From contig CANIVU010000033.1 in assembly GCA_947470805.1 (NCBI GenBank), positions 1 to 64,000 of the forward strand: a DNA stretch of 64,000 nt, in the 5' to 3' direction. The stretch's first letter is position 1. Every line of letters starts with the position of its first letter. Positions 34,502 to 44,631 of this stretch are shown here, piece by piece. This DNA is from Acidobacteriota bacterium. GTDB taxonomy: Bacteria; Acidobacteriota; Terriglobia; Bryobacterales; Bryobacteraceae. The notes below the pieces were generated by a model, which was not told where the DNA came from, made no database searches, and saw only the letters and a list, made by a program, of their open reading frames with translations. The position numbers were made by a program, and so were the translations under genes.

Positions 34502-35410
34502 CTATTCCGAGCGCGAGGAATGGCCGTGATTTGGGTCAGGGTGGCAGGGAGTGGTTTCAATTTGCACGGTGCTGTGGGTGATGCCGAAGGCTTCGATGGC
34601 GCGGTTAGCTTGTTGCAGGATGGCCTGGGTGTCGAAGGTCGGGGCGTCCAGGGTGAGGTGCGCGGTGAGGGTGTTCTTGCCGGTGGTGATGGACCAGACG
34701 TGGAGATCGTGGACGTCGCCGACGCCGGGGATGGAGAGGAGGCTGGCGTGGATGGCGTCGAGTTCGAGGCCGCGCGGGACGCCTTCGAGAAGCACGTTGA
34801 CGCTTTCCGAGAGCAGGCTCCAGGAGCGGGGAAGAACCCAGAGGCCGATGGCGATGGCGACGATGGGGTCGGCAGCGGTCCAGCTGGTGAAGTGGATGAC
34901 CGCGGCGGCGATGATGACGCCGACCGAACCGAGAGCGTCGCTCCAGACTTCGAGGTAGGCGCCTTTTAAATTGAGGGAATGTTCGGCGTGGGCGTGGAGG
35001 ACGCGCATGCTGACGAGATTGGCGGCGAGGCCGAAGAGGGCGACGATCAACATGCCGGTGGAGGCTACGGGTTGTGGGCTGTGGAAGCGCTGGACGGCTT
35101 CGTAGAGGATGTAGATGGCGGCGAGGAAGAGGGCGACGGCGTTGGCGACGGCGGCGAGGATCTCAAAACGATAGTAGCCGAACGTCCGGCGGCTGTCGGC
35201 CGGGCGGCGCGAGAGACGGATGGCGATGAGGGCGATGACGAGCGCCGTGACATCAGTGAGCATGTGCGCGGCGTCGGAGAGCAGTGCGAGGCTGTTGGTG
35301 ACTACCGCGCCGGCGACTTCGGCGATTAGAATACTGGCCGTGAGGGCGAGGGCGATCTTGAGGCCGCGTTCGCTGGCGACCCCGTGCGAGTGGTCGTGAC
35401 CGGCGGACAT
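34502..35410 (-). CDS. cation diffusion facilitator (CzcD-like efflux)
   Basis: 302 residues with six transmembrane helices and a cytoplasmic C-terminal domain (LEGVPRGLELDAIHASLLSIPGV...). It has His-rich ends (GHDHSHG and HPDPNHGHSS). TM2 carries the metal site SLALLSDAAHMLTDV (HxxxD type is DAAHMLTD). The TM5 site reads YLEVWSDALGSVG, where many zinc exporters have LHVxxD, so the first ligand position is Glu. Family members export Zn2+, Co2+, Cd2+ or Mn2+ in exchange for protons. The substitution may alter selectivity. The gene is upstream of the DUF1569 gene and probably shares its transcript. Confidence 0.92.
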   Translation of the reverse strand: MSAGHDHSHGVASERGLKIALALTASILIAEVAGAVVTNSLALLSDAAHMLTDVTALVIALIAIRLSRRPADSRRTFGYYRFEILAAVANAVALFLAAIYILYEAVQRFHSPQPVASTGMLIVALFGLAANLVSMRVLHAHAEHSLNLKGAYLEVWSDALGSVGVIIAAAVIHFTSWTAADPIVAIAIGLWVLPRSWSLLSESVNVLLEGVPRGLELDAIHASLLSIPGVGDVHDLHVWSITTGKNTLTAHLTLDAPTFDTQAILQQANRAIEAFGITHSTVQIETTPCHPDPNHGHSSRSE

Positions 35411-35433
35411 AGGCGCCTCCTGTCTGACTTCCT

Positions 35434-36102
35434 CTATTTTAGCGGCAATTCGCGAAGCCGGATGTTTCGAAACATGGTGACGGAAAACTGATCGTGCAGT
35501 TGCAGGCCGATGGGGCCGGTTTTTGGGCGGGCCGGGTCACCCGGGTGTTCGGCGACGATGTTGCCGTTGAGACGGACGGTGATCTTGTCGTTGCGGGAGG
35601 AGATGTCGAGCGCGTTCCAGTCGTCTTCGCGCATGGAGCCGGGCTTGGCGTCCATGAAGCCGTAGATGCTGCCGGTGGGATGGGGGTCGGGGTAGCGATT
35701 GTTGATTTGGATTTCGTAGCCGATTTTGGACGGGGTGCGTTTGAAGTCGGGCGGGGAAGCGGCGCCGTATTTGCCGCGGGACGAGTCGCGGATGGAGATG
35801 CCGCTGTTGCCCTGGGACTTGGTCCAGAACTCGACGTGGAGGTCGAATTCGCCGAAATCGTTACGCTTGGTGTAGAGCCAGGACTGGGTGTTTTCCCAGG
35901 CGGAGTACTCCTGTTTGGTGGTGAATTTGGCGCCGGGTTCGAGGAGTTTGCGGACGTCGGCGGTGCGTTGGGCGAGGAGTGTGCCGTCGCGCATGATGGT
36001 CCACTGGCCGTCGCCGACGATCTCCCAGCCATCGAGGTTCTTGCCGTTGAAAAGCGGAACGTCGCCGGCGAGGGCGAAAAGGAGCGGAAGCGCGAGCAGC
36101 AT
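35434..36102 (-). CDS. DUF1080 (3-keto-disaccharide hydrolase-like) secreted protein
   Basis: 222 residues with a signal peptide (LLALPLLFALAGD). It has the DUF1080 jelly roll: FNGKNLDGWEIVGDGQWTI, FGEFDLHVEFWTKSQGNSGI, then YEIQINNRYPDPHPTGSIYG and DDWNALDISSRNDKITVRLNG. Members are laminin-G-like domains, some shown to hydrolyse 3-keto-glycosides. The start is the ATG at 36102, preceded 6 nt upstream by TACAAT rather than by a ribosome-binding site. An in-frame start further upstream would lie in the kinase gene's end. Confidence 0.88.
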   Translation of the reverse strand: MLLALPLLFALAGDVPLFNGKNLDGWEIVGDGQWTIMRDGTLLAQRTADVRKLLEPGAKFTTKQEYSAWENTQSWLYTKRNDFGEFDLHVEFWTKSQGNSGISIRDSSRGKYGAASPPDFKRTPSKIGYEIQINNRYPDPHPTGSIYGFMDAKPGSMREDDWNALDISSRNDKITVRLNGNIVAEHPGDPARPKTGPIGLQLHDQFSVTMFRNIRLRELPLK

Positions 36103-36106
36103 GGCC

Positions 36107-39100
36107 CTATTGTATTGCGCGGGAGGAAGGCCTGGGAGTGGGCGGGATGGCGGCGAGGACACGGCGAAGATCGTCGGTCCGGATGGGTTTAGAGAGGAAG
36201 TCGTTCATGCCGGCGTCGATGGAGCGCTGGCGATCCTCATCAAAGACTCCGGCGGTCAGGGCGACGATGCGGACTTCGCCATTCGGCCCTGGAAGGGCGC
36301 GAATTTGACGGGTGGCTTCGTAGCCGTCCAAGTCCGGCATATGGCAGTCCATGAGGATGAGGTCGAACGATTCGCGGGATGCGGCGGCAACGCCTTCCCT
36401 GCCGTCATTGGCGACGGTTACGCTGCATCCGAGATTGGAGAGTAGCCGGTAGGCGACTTGCCGGTTGACGGCGTTATCCTCGACGACCAGGATGCGGTGG
36501 AGGATGTGGGCCAACGGGTTCGAGGCCGGTTCTTCGGCGGCGGTGGCCGGGGCGGGCGCGGCGGGGAGCATGACCGAGAGCGTAAACACGGAGCCGTTGT
36601 TGAGTTCACTCTGGACCTCCAATTTGCCCTGCATGGCCGTGGCGAGGCGCTGGCTGATGGCGAGCCCAAGGCCGGTACCGCCAAAGCGGCGAGTGATGGA
36701 GGTTTCGGCCTGGGTGAAGGCGCCGAAAACGGTATTGAGTTTATCCTGCGGAATGCCGATACCGGAGTCGGAGACGTGGAAGGCAATTTGGCCGCCAGCG
36801 GCAGGTTGGACTTCCAGCTTTACCTGGCCGGTGGGAGTGAACTTCAAAGCATTGCTGAGCAGGTTGAGCAGGATCTGGCGCAGCCGGCTGGAGTCGCCCA
36901 AGACCCAGACCGGGACGCCCAGGGCGAGCGAGACTTCGAAGGCGAGGCCTCGGGCGGCCGCCTGGGTGGCAAACAGGTCGTGGCATTGCCGGGTGACTTC
37001 ATGCAGATTGAACGGGACGGCTTCGAGCGTCAGCGCGCCGGCCTCGATTTTAGAGAAATCGAGAATATCGTTGAGGATGCCGATGAGCGATTCCCCGGAC
37101 TGGGCGACGACAGAGAGCATATGCCGCTGTTCGGCGTTCAGAGGCGTCTGCTTGAGCACTTCCACCATGCCGATGACGCCATTCATCGGGGTGCGGATTT
37201 CGTGGCTCATGGCGGCCAAAAAATCGGATTTGGCGCGGGCGGCGGATTCGGCGTCGTCGCGGGCCTGCGCCAGTTCCTCGGTACGGACTTGCACGTAGGC
37301 TTCCAGTTCCGCATTGCGGGCGCGTATCTGGCGGCCGCGCCACTGTACGGTGAGGACTAGCAGGCAGATCAACAGAGCGCCGGCGGCAACTTGCAGGCTT
37401 CGCCGCTGGTACCAATAGGGGGCGATGTGCATCTGCAGCGTCGCCGGTTCGGACCACTGTTGCGAGGCCAGGCGGGCCTGGACCTCGAACCGGTAGGTGC
37501 CCGGAGAGAGGTTGGTGAAATCTGCTTGCGCGAGGCTGGTTTCCATCCACGCCGGGCTATCGCCGTCCAGCCGGTAGCGGAAAATCGGGTTGCGGTCGGC
37601 TTTCCGGTTGAGGACCGTGTAATGAATTTCCAGACGGCGTACGCCGGGAGGAATGTGGAGGGAACCGGAGACTGGAAGGTCGGCGCCATCGGCACTGATA
37701 CGGGAGATGGCGGTGGGGATCTGTTCGCTGGGCCGGATGACGTCCGACGGGCGGAAGTTGGTTAAGCCGCCTACCGAGGCGAGCCAGATGCGGCCATCGG
37801 AATCGAAATGCGAGCCGGAGGAGGTGCCGAGGCCGAAGTTGGCGCTTGAGAGGCCCTGCTGCCCGGTGATACGCAGGGGCAATACCGAGGCCAGTTCGCC
37901 GTGGGCGTATTGGAGCAGGGATTCCTGGCTGGCGGCAAGCAGGGCGCGGCGGCCGGCAAACCAGATGTGCGATTTGCGATCAGAGAGGATGATGAAACTC
38001 TGGTCCTGTTCGAAGAGCGGCGGCCGGTTCATGAATTGGCCGCCGCGGCGGTCAAAGAGCATGACGCCACCGGAAGAGCCAATCAGGAAATACTCAGGGG
38101 AGAGCTCGAACATGGTGAAGGCGCGGAGCTCGCGACGTGTGTCCAACGGGAAGCAGGTTGTGGTTCCGGTGCCGGGAGCCACGTGGCAGAGGCCGCGATC
38201 CCAACTGACGGCCCAGAGCCCGTCGGCCGTCTCATGCAGTTTGCGAGCCAGCGGCACGTCGGCAACACGCTCCATGCGGACCGGCGTTGTGAGCGGCAGG
38301 CGGATGCGATAGATGACCTGGGAATCGTTGTAGTAAATGTGCGTGCCGTAGCTGGGGGAAAAGGTACGGTAATGGTTCATCGTCTGGCTGGGCGCGGTGG
38401 CGAGGAGTGTGGAGCCGGACTCCGTCCGCAGCCAGAGTCCTTCGACGTTGGCGAAGAGGAGTTGATCGGGCCCAATGGGGGCAATGGCGTGGAGGATACC
38501 CTGGGCCGTGTCGGGCACGGAGCGAAATCCACTGGCCGTTGCGGTGTAGATGCCTTTGGCGCGCGTGCCGACCCAGAGCCGCCCACCGGCATCGCGGGTG
38601 ACGGCGGAGATGGATGCTTCCCCCAGGCCATCTACGGCGGTAATCGTTTGGAACACAGGAGAATCGACACGGATGAGTTTTCCCCAGTTCGTGGTGACCC
38701 ACAGAGCGCCGTCGCGGGTTTGGTGGATGACCTTCACGAAGTCGCCGGGGCGCATGAAGTCATCGAGCGGAAGCACCTCCACGCGGCCATCGCGGATGCG
38801 GGCGATGGAGCCAATCAGGCCGACCCAGATATCTCCCGCGGCGTCTTCATAGAGTGCGCGTAGCGGGTCGAGGGTGATCTTGGGGGGCTGCAGGACAATG
38901 TGCTGTCCCGTGTTGTCGAAAGCGAACAATCCGTTGCCGCCAAACGCCCAGAGTTTCCCGTCTCGGGCCTCCAACAATGTGGCCGATTGCACTGGCGGGC
39001 CGCCGATGGAGGCCCAATGGCTATCCTTCCAAAGAAAAAGTCCATCCGGACCGGCACCCCAATCCTTGCCCGATGCGCCATGGAAGAAGCCGGTGAGCGT

Positions 39101-39628
39101 GGTGCCGTCCGGGGCTGGGAGATACAGGGTGGGTTGTTCGGGTGGTGCGCCGTCGGAGCGGGTCCGCAATTTGTAGATGCCATCGGCCCGCCGGATATAG
39201 ATCGTTCCGTCCGGGACCGCCTGCATGCTGGCGACGCCGTAGCGGTCCTGCAAATTGCGGGGGACGGCGATGGCACGGAAATGTGGATTGGTAAACGACC
39301 GAAACTCGTCGGGTCGGGCATACCCAACATAATCGCGGCCGCCGAACCAAAGATTTCCCTGCACGGAAATGGCTCCATTGAGGCTTTTGTCCCGAAAGCC
39401 CGAGGCTTCGCCTGGGCTAAAGACATGGAAGTGCAGGCCGTCAAAGCGGATGAGCCCATCGTGGGAGGCGAGCCACAAGTTGCCATCCGGAGTCTCCGAA
39501 ATGGAATAGATGTTCTCTTCGGGAAGTCCCTGAGCCGATCCCCAGGATCGAACCTCAGCGCGTCGCAAATCGTCCGGAGGAGCCGCGACCAGATAGCTCG
39601 CAAACAACAGAGGTATCAGAAAGCGCAT
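36107..39628 (-). CDS. hybrid histidine kinase with two-component propeller sensor
   Basis: 1173 residues. A signal sequence is followed by two seven-bladed-propeller regions ([33 protein letters not shown]). Then come a Y_Y_Y domain (about 690-750), one transmembrane helix ([19 protein letters not shown]) and a coiled coil. The kinase module has HisKA ([20 protein letters not shown]) and HATPase ([20 protein letters not shown]). A C-terminal receiver domain follows with [10 protein letters not shown] and the phospho-Asp in [16 protein letters not shown]. There is no AraC output domain, so it must pass phosphate to another protein. Such sensors typically detect carbohydrate fragments in the periplasm. 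The DUF1080 gene follows 4 nt downstream. Confidence 0.93.
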   Translation of the reverse strand: MRFLIPLLFASYLVAAPPDDLRRAEVRSWGSAQGLPEENIYSISETPDGNLWLASHDGLIRFDGLHFHVFSPGEASGFRDKSLNGAISVQGNLWFGGRDYVGYARPDEFRSFTNPHFRAIAVPRNLQDRYGVASMQAVPDGTIYIRRADGIYKLRTRSDGAPPEQPTLYLPAPDGTTLTGFFHGASGKDWGAGPDGLFLWKDSHWASIGGPPVQSATLLEARDGKLWAFGGNGLFAFDNTGQHIVLQPPKITLDPLRALYEDAAGDIWVGLIGSIARIRDGRVEVLPLDDFMRPGDFVKVIHQTRDGALWVTTNWGKLIRVDSPVFQTITAVDGLGEASISAVTRDAGGRLWVGTRAKGIYTATASGFRSVPDTAQGILHAIAPIGPDQLLFANVEGLWLRTESGSTLLATAPSQTMNHYRTFSPSYGTHIYYNDSQVIYRIRLPLTTPVRMERVADVPLARKLHETADGLWAVSWDRGLCHVAPGTGTTTCFPLDTRRELRAFTMFELSPEYFLIGSSGGVMLFDRRGGQFMNRPPLFEQDQSFIILSDRKSHIWFAGRRALLAASQESLLQYAHGELASVLPLRITGQQGLSSANFGLGTSSGSHFDSDGRIWLASVGGLTNFRPSDVIRPSEQIPTAISRISADGADLPVSGSLHIPPGVRRLEIHYTVLNRKADRNPIFRYRLDGDSPAWMETSLAQADFTNLSPGTYRFEVQARLASQQWSEPATLQMHIAPYWYQRRSLQVAAGALLICLLVLTVQWRGRQIRARNAELEAYVQVRTEELAQARDDAESAARAKSDFLAAMSHEIRTPMNGVIGMVEVLKQTPLNAEQRHMLSVVAQSGESLIGILNDILDFSKIEAGALTLEAVPFNLHEVTRQCHDLFATQAAARGLAFEVSLALGVPVWVLGDSSRLRQILLNLLSNALKFTPTGQVKLEVQPAAGGQIAFHVSDSGIGIPQDKLNTVFGAFTQAETSITRRFGGTGLGLAISQRLATAMQGKLEVQSELNNGSVFTLSVMLPAAPAPATAAEEPASNPLAHILHRILVVEDNAVNRQVAYRLLSNLGCSVTVANDGREGVAAASRESFDLILMDCHMPDLDGYEATRQIRALPGPNGEVRIVALTAGVFDEDRQRSIDAGMNDFLSKPIRTDDLRRVLAAIPPTPRPSSRAIQ
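36109..36114 (-). promoter_or_regulatory. -10-like TACAAT six nt before the start codon
   Basis: On the minus strand TACAAT is followed by AGGGCC and then the ATG at 36102. Same hexamer and spacing as at 21038, in an unrelated gene, supporting a leaderless promoter class. Confidence 0.4.
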
Positions 39629-39733
39629 TGGATAGTGCTTGCGTAGGAGCCGAAGTGCAGTCGAGTCCCTTTACCCGACTGTACTACGCTCATCGTCCGC
39701 GCACTTGCCCAATGCGAACAATTCTTGCGAAAT

Positions 39734-40564
39734 TTACCCGCGGTAGATGGCGAGCGAGATGATAAAGATGCCGAAGGCGATGCGGTAGATGACGAAGGGG
39801 ACAACCGAGTTCGTCCGCAGGAATTTCAGCAGCACCGCGATGACGAAACAGCCCGTGATGGCGGTGACGAGAATGCCGACGCCGAGCGACGGAATCAGTT
39901 CCGGGGTGAGGTTGCCGTGCTTGCGAATGTCGAACAGGCCCTTCATGGCGGCGGCGGCGACGATGGGCGTCGACAGCAGGAACGAGAAGCGCGCCGCGGT
40001 GGCGCGATCCAGATTCCGGAACAGGCCGGCTGTCATTGTGATGCCGCTGCGGGAGGTGCCGGGGACCAGGGCCAGTGCTTGGGCGCAGCCGATGACCAGG
40101 CAGTCCTTCAGGCTCATTTCGTTCATGGTGCGTTCGTGCTTGGCGAATTTCTCAGCGGCCCACATGACCAGACCGACCACGATGAGCATCGTGCCCATGA
40201 CGTAGGGGGAGCGGAGCGTGGATTCGATTTTGTCCTTCAGCAGCAGGCCGGCGATGCCGGCCGGAAGGGTGGCCGCGACCAGGTACCAGAGCATCTTGGG
40301 GTTGCGGTCGAGCGAGGGGTCGGAGCCGAGTAAGCCCGGGGGCGTGATGCCGAAGCCGTTGAAGAGAATGCGGAGCCAATCACGGAAAAAGTAGAACAGC
40401 ACCGAAAACAGGGTGCCGAAGTGGAGAGCGATGTCGAACTCCAGGCCTTGGTCGGCCCAACCGAAGAGCCAAGGGGTGAGCGCAAGATGAGCCGAACTGG
40501 AGATGGGTAGGAATTCGGTTACACCTTGGATAATCGCAAGAACGATCACTTGTACTAATGGCAT
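39734..40564 (-). CDS. uppP: undecaprenyl-diphosphatase UppP
   Basis: 276 residues, about eight transmembrane segments. The two catalytic blocks are intact: GVTEFLPISSSAHL near the N-terminus and VPGTSRSGITMTAGLF in the middle. It removes one phosphate from undecaprenyl diphosphate on the periplasmic side, recycling the lipid carrier for peptidoglycan and polysaccharide synthesis. The N-terminus MPLVQVIVLAIIQG matches the usual family start, so the ATG at 40564 is firm. The divergent pyruvate kinase starts only 29 nt away. Confidence 0.95.
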   Translation of the reverse strand: MPLVQVIVLAIIQGVTEFLPISSSAHLALTPWLFGWADQGLEFDIALHFGTLFSVLFYFFRDWLRILFNGFGITPPGLLGSDPSLDRNPKMLWYLVAATLPAGIAGLLLKDKIESTLRSPYVMGTMLIVVGLVMWAAEKFAKHERTMNEMSLKDCLVIGCAQALALVPGTSRSGITMTAGLFRNLDRATAARFSFLLSTPIVAAAAMKGLFDIRKHGNLTPELIPSLGVGILVTAITGCFVIAVLLKFLRTNSVVPFVIYRIAFGIFIISLAIYRG

Positions 40565-40593
40565 GATGGGTTAGAGGGTCTATTCAGATTAGC

Positions 40594-42015
40594 GTGAGAA
40601 CAACAAAAATAGTAGCCACACTCGGGCCCGCGTCCAATACCCGCGAAGTGATCGCGAAGCTGTTGGCCGCCGGCGTCAATGTATTCCGCATGAACATGTC
40701 TCACGGCACCCACGAAGATCATAGTGCCCGTATTCGCCTGGTGAGGGAGGTCTGCCAGGAGGCAGGTTCGCTGGCCGGGTTGCTCCTGGATTTGCAGGGC
40801 CCCAAGATCCGTTTGGGGATGTTTGAAGGAGGGAAGGCCGAACTGCACGCAGGCGATCCTTTCGAAATAACGACGGAAGAAACGCTGGGAACGACGCGCA
40901 AGGCGTCGACGGTGTACGCCAATCTGGCGCGCGATGTGACGCCGGGGGATCGCATTCTGCTGGCCGATGGGGCGGTGGAGTTGCGAGTGGTTTCCACCGA
41001 CGGCGTGGCGGTGCAGACCGAAGTTGTATCGGGCGGCATGATCGGCGACCGGAAGGGGATCAACCTGCCGGGCGTGAATGTGTCGACCCCGTCGCTCACG
41101 AAGAAAGACATGGCGGATCTGCAGTTTGGGATCGACCAGGGGATCGACTTCGTGGCGCTTTCGTTTGTCCGGAAGGCGTCCGACATCATACGGTTGCGGC
41201 TTTTCATGGAAGAGCGCGACGTGGCGATTCCTGTGATCGCGAAGATTGAGAAGCCGGAAGCGTGGCAGAACCTAGCCGAGATTATCCAGGAGTCCGACGG
41301 GGTGATGGTGGCCCGCGGCGACCTGGGTGTTGAGTTGCCTTGCGAGAAGGTGCCGTTCATCCAGAAATCGGTGATCGAAAAGGCGCGGCACGCCGGGAAG
41401 TTCGTGATTACGGCGACGCAGATGTTGGAATCGATGATTGAGAGCGCCGTGCCGACGCGCGCGGAGGTCTCCGACGTTGCCAACGCGATCTATGACGGCA
41501 CCGATGCGGTGATGCTGTCGGCGGAGACTTCGGCGGGCGCCTTTCCGGTGGAGAGCGTGAAGATGATGGCGCGGATTGCGGCGGAGGCCGAAATCGCGAT
41601 GCGGCCGCGCGGGTATCAGCCCCCGGCGCCGCGGCCGAACCCGTCGATCGCTGAGATTCTGGCCGATGCGACGTACCACTCGGCGCGGTCGGCCAACGTG
41701 GCGGCGATTGTTGTCTTCACCACCTCCGGCGCCACGGCGCGGCTGGTGGCGCAGTACCGGCCGCCGGTGCCGATCTATGCGTTCACGCTTAACGAAGCCG
41801 TCGCGAGGCGGCTGGCATTAGTGTATGGCATACACGCTGTCGTCACGCCGTCGGAACCCTCCACCGATGAGATGGTGGCAGTAATGGACCGTACTCTACT
41901 GGAGCGGGGATTGTGCAAGACACGCGACACCGTTATTCTGGTGGCCGGGCAGCCGATGTGGCGATCCGGTACGACCAATCTAATGCTGCTACACCGCGTG
42001 GGGGAGACGAGGTAA
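40594..42015 (+). CDS. pyk: pyruvate kinase
   Basis: 473 residues, the normal bacterial length. It starts at GTG 40594 with RTTKIVATLGPASN, the standard N-terminus. The active-site and metal motifs are present: MNMSHGTHEDH, AKIEKPEAWQNL, VARGDLGVELP and TATQMLESM. The C-terminal domain (from about 345) is the effector-binding region. It transfers phosphate from phosphoenolpyruvate to ADP, the last glycolytic step. No ribosome-binding site precedes the GTG. The gap to the divergent uppP start is too short for two ordinary promoters and leaders. Confidence 0.97.
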   Translation: MRTTKIVATLGPASNTREVIAKLLAAGVNVFRMNMSHGTHEDHSARIRLVREVCQEAGSLAGLLLDLQGPKIRLGMFEGGKAELHAGDPFEITTEETLGTTRKASTVYANLARDVTPGDRILLADGAVELRVVSTDGVAVQTEVVSGGMIGDRKGINLPGVNVSTPSLTKKDMADLQFGIDQGIDFVALSFVRKASDIIRLRLFMEERDVAIPVIAKIEKPEAWQNLAEIIQESDGVMVARGDLGVELPCEKVPFIQKSVIEKARHAGKFVITATQMLESMIESAVPTRAEVSDVANAIYDGTDAVMLSAETSAGAFPVESVKMMARIAAEAEIAMRPRGYQPPAPRPNPSIAEILADATYHSARSANVAAIVVFTTSGATARLVAQYRPPVPIYAFTLNEAVARRLALVYGIHAVVTPSEPSTDEMVAVMDRTLLERGLCKTRDTVILVAGQPMWRSGTTNLMLLHRVGETR

Positions 42016-42053
42016 TTGTTAGGACCCCGCGCGCTGTGTAAAACTGAGGAAGA

Positions 42054-42950
42054 ATGAACCCTAATGAAGGCACTGCCCTGTCTGCGCCCGGGGCCAAGTC
42101 GATTGCTGTGCCTTGGGCCAACATAGGTTGGATACTTGGTCTGCTGGTATTGGCTTATCTTCCGATCCTTTCGAGGATGGCGAATCAATGGTCCAACGAC
42201 GACGATATGAGCCATGGCTTCTTCGTTCCGGCCGTGGCCGCCTATATTGCCTGGAGCCGCAAGGATGAGTTGTTAGCCACTGAGGTGAAACCCAGTTACT
42301 GGGGATTGGCGCTGCTGCTTTGGTCGATCGTCCAGATGACCCTTGGTATCTTAGGCGCCGAGTTATTCCTACAGCGGTCCGCCTTTGTTGGTTCCGTGTG
42401 GGGCGCCGTGCTGTTTCTGGGCGGCTGGCCGTTTATTCGCGCGCTGGCTTTGCCTTTGTTGATGCTGCCGCTGATGGTTCCGATCCCGGCGGTGATTTAT
42501 AACCAGATCACGTTCCCGCTGCAGTTGTTTGCCAGCTCGGTGGCCGAACATGCCTTGTCGTTACTGGGGATTCCGGTATTGCGCGACGGCAACGTTCTGG
42601 AGTTGGCGAATCAGAAGTTATCGGTTGTGGAAGCCTGCAGCGGTATCCGGTCTTTGATGTCGCTGACGTTCTTGTCGCTGTTTTACGGGTATTTGTCGGA
42701 GCGCCGGCTGTGGGTTCGCTGGTCGATCTTCCTGGCTTCGATTCCCATCGCTGTGGCGGCCAACGCCTTCCGCGTTTCGGCGACGGGCGTTCTGAGCGAA
42801 TACAATCCCGACCTGGCGCAGGGCTTCTTTCATACGCTCGAGGGCGGTGTTTCGTTTGCGTTCGCCTTCGGTCTGATGATTCTGTTTCACGTCATCGTGA
42901 AGAAACTGTTCCCTTTGAAGGAACCCAACCCCATCGCGGTGCAAGCATAA
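42054..42950 (+). CDS. exosortase
   Basis: 298-residue polytopic membrane protein with about eight helices. The transpeptidase-like catalytic residues are seen in order: Cys in VEACSGIRSLMSL, Arg in AANAFRVSATG, and His in GFFHTLEGGVSF. Exosortases cleave PEP-CTERM-type sorting signals and are linked to exopolysaccharide production. GAGGA stands 5 nt before the ATG. The stop overlaps the epsI-like start (TAATG). No gene in this window shows a PEP-CTERM tail. Confidence 0.93.
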   Translation: MNPNEGTALSAPGAKSIAVPWANIGWILGLLVLAYLPILSRMANQWSNDDDMSHGFFVPAVAAYIAWSRKDELLATEVKPSYWGLALLLWSIVQMTLGILGAELFLQRSAFVGSVWGAVLFLGGWPFIRALALPLLMLPLMVPIPAVIYNQITFPLQLFASSVAEHALSLLGIPVLRDGNVLELANQKLSVVEACSGIRSLMSLTFLSLFYGYLSERRLWVRWSIFLASIPIAVAANAFRVSATGVLSEYNPDLAQGFFHTLEGGVSFAFAFGLMILFHVIVKKLFPLKEPNPIAVQA

Positions 42951-43609
42951 TGCCTCCCTTTTTCGTGTCCCGGAATCTGATCATTTTCAGCGCACTGGTC
43001 GTCCTGCAAGGGGCTGCCGGGTACTTCCTTTCGGTGCGAAAGGAATACCAGCCGACGTCGAGGGCGCTGTCTACCCTTCCGGCGCAAGTGGACTCCTGGC
43101 AACTGGTGAAAGAGTTTCAAATGGAGCCGGAAGTGCAGGACGTCTTGAAGGCGGACGACACATTGAACCGGTATTACGCTGGGCCGAGCGCACCGCAAGG
43201 CGTTGGCCTGTTCATTGCGTTCTTCCGTTCTCAGCGCGCCGGAGTGGCGCCGCACTCTCCCAAGAACTGCCTGCCGGGCGCGGGTTGGGTGAAGGAGAAG
43301 AATACGATCGTCCAGATTCCGGTCCCTGGGCAGGCCACCCCGGTGGAGGCGAACTACTACGTCGTCCAAAAGGGCGAGAATAAGAGCGTCGTTGTGTACT
43401 GGTACCAGTCCCACGGGCGCACCGTTGCCGATGAGTTTAAGGCGAAGTTCTATGTGATGTCGGATGCCGTTCGCTATAACCGCACGGATACGGCGCTGGT
43501 CCGCGTGACCATCTCCGTCGGCCCGGGCGGGGAAGATGCCGCGGAGAAAACCGCCGTTGAATTCGTTCAGCGGTTTTATGCTCCGGTTTCTTCGGTGCTG
43601 CCGGTTTAA
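42950..43609 (+). CDS. EpsI-type exosortase-associated protein
   Basis: 219 residues starting at the ATG within the exosortase stop. One N-terminal hydrophobic anchor (LIIFSALVVLQGAAGYFL) is followed by a periplasmic domain with the EpsI block APHSPKNCLPGAGW and the later VVVYWYQSHGRTVAD. EpsI domains occur fused to or encoded next to exosortases in polysaccharide-export loci and are thought to help substrate handling. The gene is convergent with the aldo/keto reductase, 6 nt apart. Confidence 0.9.
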   Translation: MPPFFVSRNLIIFSALVVLQGAAGYFLSVRKEYQPTSRALSTLPAQVDSWQLVKEFQMEPEVQDVLKADDTLNRYYAGPSAPQGVGLFIAFFRSQRAGVAPHSPKNCLPGAGWVKEKNTIVQIPVPGQATPVEANYYVVQKGENKSVVVYWYQSHGRTVADEFKAKFYVMSDAVRYNRTDTALVRVTISVGPGGEDAAEKTAVEFVQRFYAPVSSVLPV

Positions 43610-43615
43610 GGACGC

Positions 43616-44587
43616 TTACGCGTCCACGTGACGGCGGAAGTAGCGATCGAGCGCCTGCTTGTTCTTGCTCGATAATGCGAGTGACAGTTCGCGGCGTTCG
43701 GCTTCCGTCAGCGGCTTGAACTGCTTGGCCATCTGGGTGTTCTGGGAGATGAATTCCAGTTTTGGCATACCGACGACGCAGGCCGAAACCGGCAGCGACA
43801 TGGAGTAATAGAGCAGCTTTTCGAGCGGCGCCTGGCCGACGATGCCATCGGCGGCGAACACCTTCATCGCCAGCACGCCCATGTTCTTTTTGAGAGCGAC
43901 GGGCAATGCGATGGTCTCGAAGCTGGGGATCATCTGCGGGTTGATCTCCATCCCGCCCTTGCCGTTCTTCATGCCGACGAGGGCGGCGTTGAGCGCCATC
44001 TGCGTGCAGTCGAAGTCGTGGCGTTCGAGCGCCGCTTTCAGCACCGTCGGGTCGGTATGGCTGGTGACGCCGACGAAGCGGATGGCCTTGCCGTCGCGCA
44101 TCTTAAGCAGGCGTTCCAGCACGCCGCCTTTCTTTTCGATTTCCGCGAGGTCCTCGGCGGTGGTCAATGAATGAATGTGGACGAGATCGATGCGATCGGT
44201 CTGCAGATTCTTGAAGCTCTGTTCCAGGCGCGCCATGGCCTTATCCGGATCGCGCTCCTGGATTTTGGTGACCAGGAAAACTTCCTTCCGGCGGGTCGCC
44301 ATCACTTTGCCGACGCGGGTTTCGCTGACGCCGTTGCCGTAGGTTTGCGCCGTATCGACGTAGTGGATGCCGATGTCGATGGCCTTATTTAGCGCTTCCA
44401 GCGCCTTATCCTCGTCCTTGTAGGCCAGGAAACGGCTGCCTCCGCCCATGCCGAGCACGGAGACGCGGGCGCCGGTCTTCCCCAACTTGCGGGTGGGGAT
44501 CTTGCCCGGTTCGGCGGCGTGTCCGGTGGCGGCGGCGAGGCTGGCCATCGCGGAGGTTTCGAGAAATTGACGGCGGCTGAAAGTCAT
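43616..44587 (-). CDS. Tat-exported aldo/keto reductase
   Basis: 323 residues. The N-terminal SRRQFLETSAMASLAAATG is a Tat signal. The TIM barrel follows, with the cofactor/active-site elements DTAQTYGNG (Asp-Tyr), the catalytic Lys in FLVTKIQERD and the His in IDLVHIHSLT. It reduces carbonyls with NAD(P)H; a periplasmic location is surprising for a free nicotinamide cofactor, so the enzyme may carry it bound. The last ~50 residues form a helical extension. It is divergent from the class V aminotransferase, 44 nt apart. Confidence 0.9.
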   Translation of the reverse strand: MTFSRRQFLETSAMASLAAATGHAAEPGKIPTRKLGKTGARVSVLGMGGGSRFLAYKDEDKALEALNKAIDIGIHYVDTAQTYGNGVSETRVGKVMATRRKEVFLVTKIQERDPDKAMARLEQSFKNLQTDRIDLVHIHSLTTAEDLAEIEKKGGVLERLLKMRDGKAIRFVGVTSHTDPTVLKAALERHDFDCTQMALNAALVGMKNGKGGMEINPQMIPSFETIALPVALKKNMGVLAMKVFAADGIVGQAPLEKLLYYSMSLPVSACVVGMPKLEFISQNTQMAKQFKPLTEAERRELSLALSSKNKQALDRYFRRHVDA

Positions 44588-44620
44588 CCTGGGCTTATGC
44601 TATCAAACCGCGCGTCGACA

Positions 44621-44626
44621 TAGAAT
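44621..44626 (+). promoter_or_regulatory. -10-like TAGAAT five nt before the start codon
   Basis: TAGAAT is followed by GGGAC and then the ATG at 44632. It fits the class of hexamers seen at 10690, 11935, 21038 and 36109 with one nt less spacing. The GGGAC may also weakly act as a ribosome-binding site. Confidence 0.35.
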
Positions 44627-44631
44627 GGGAC

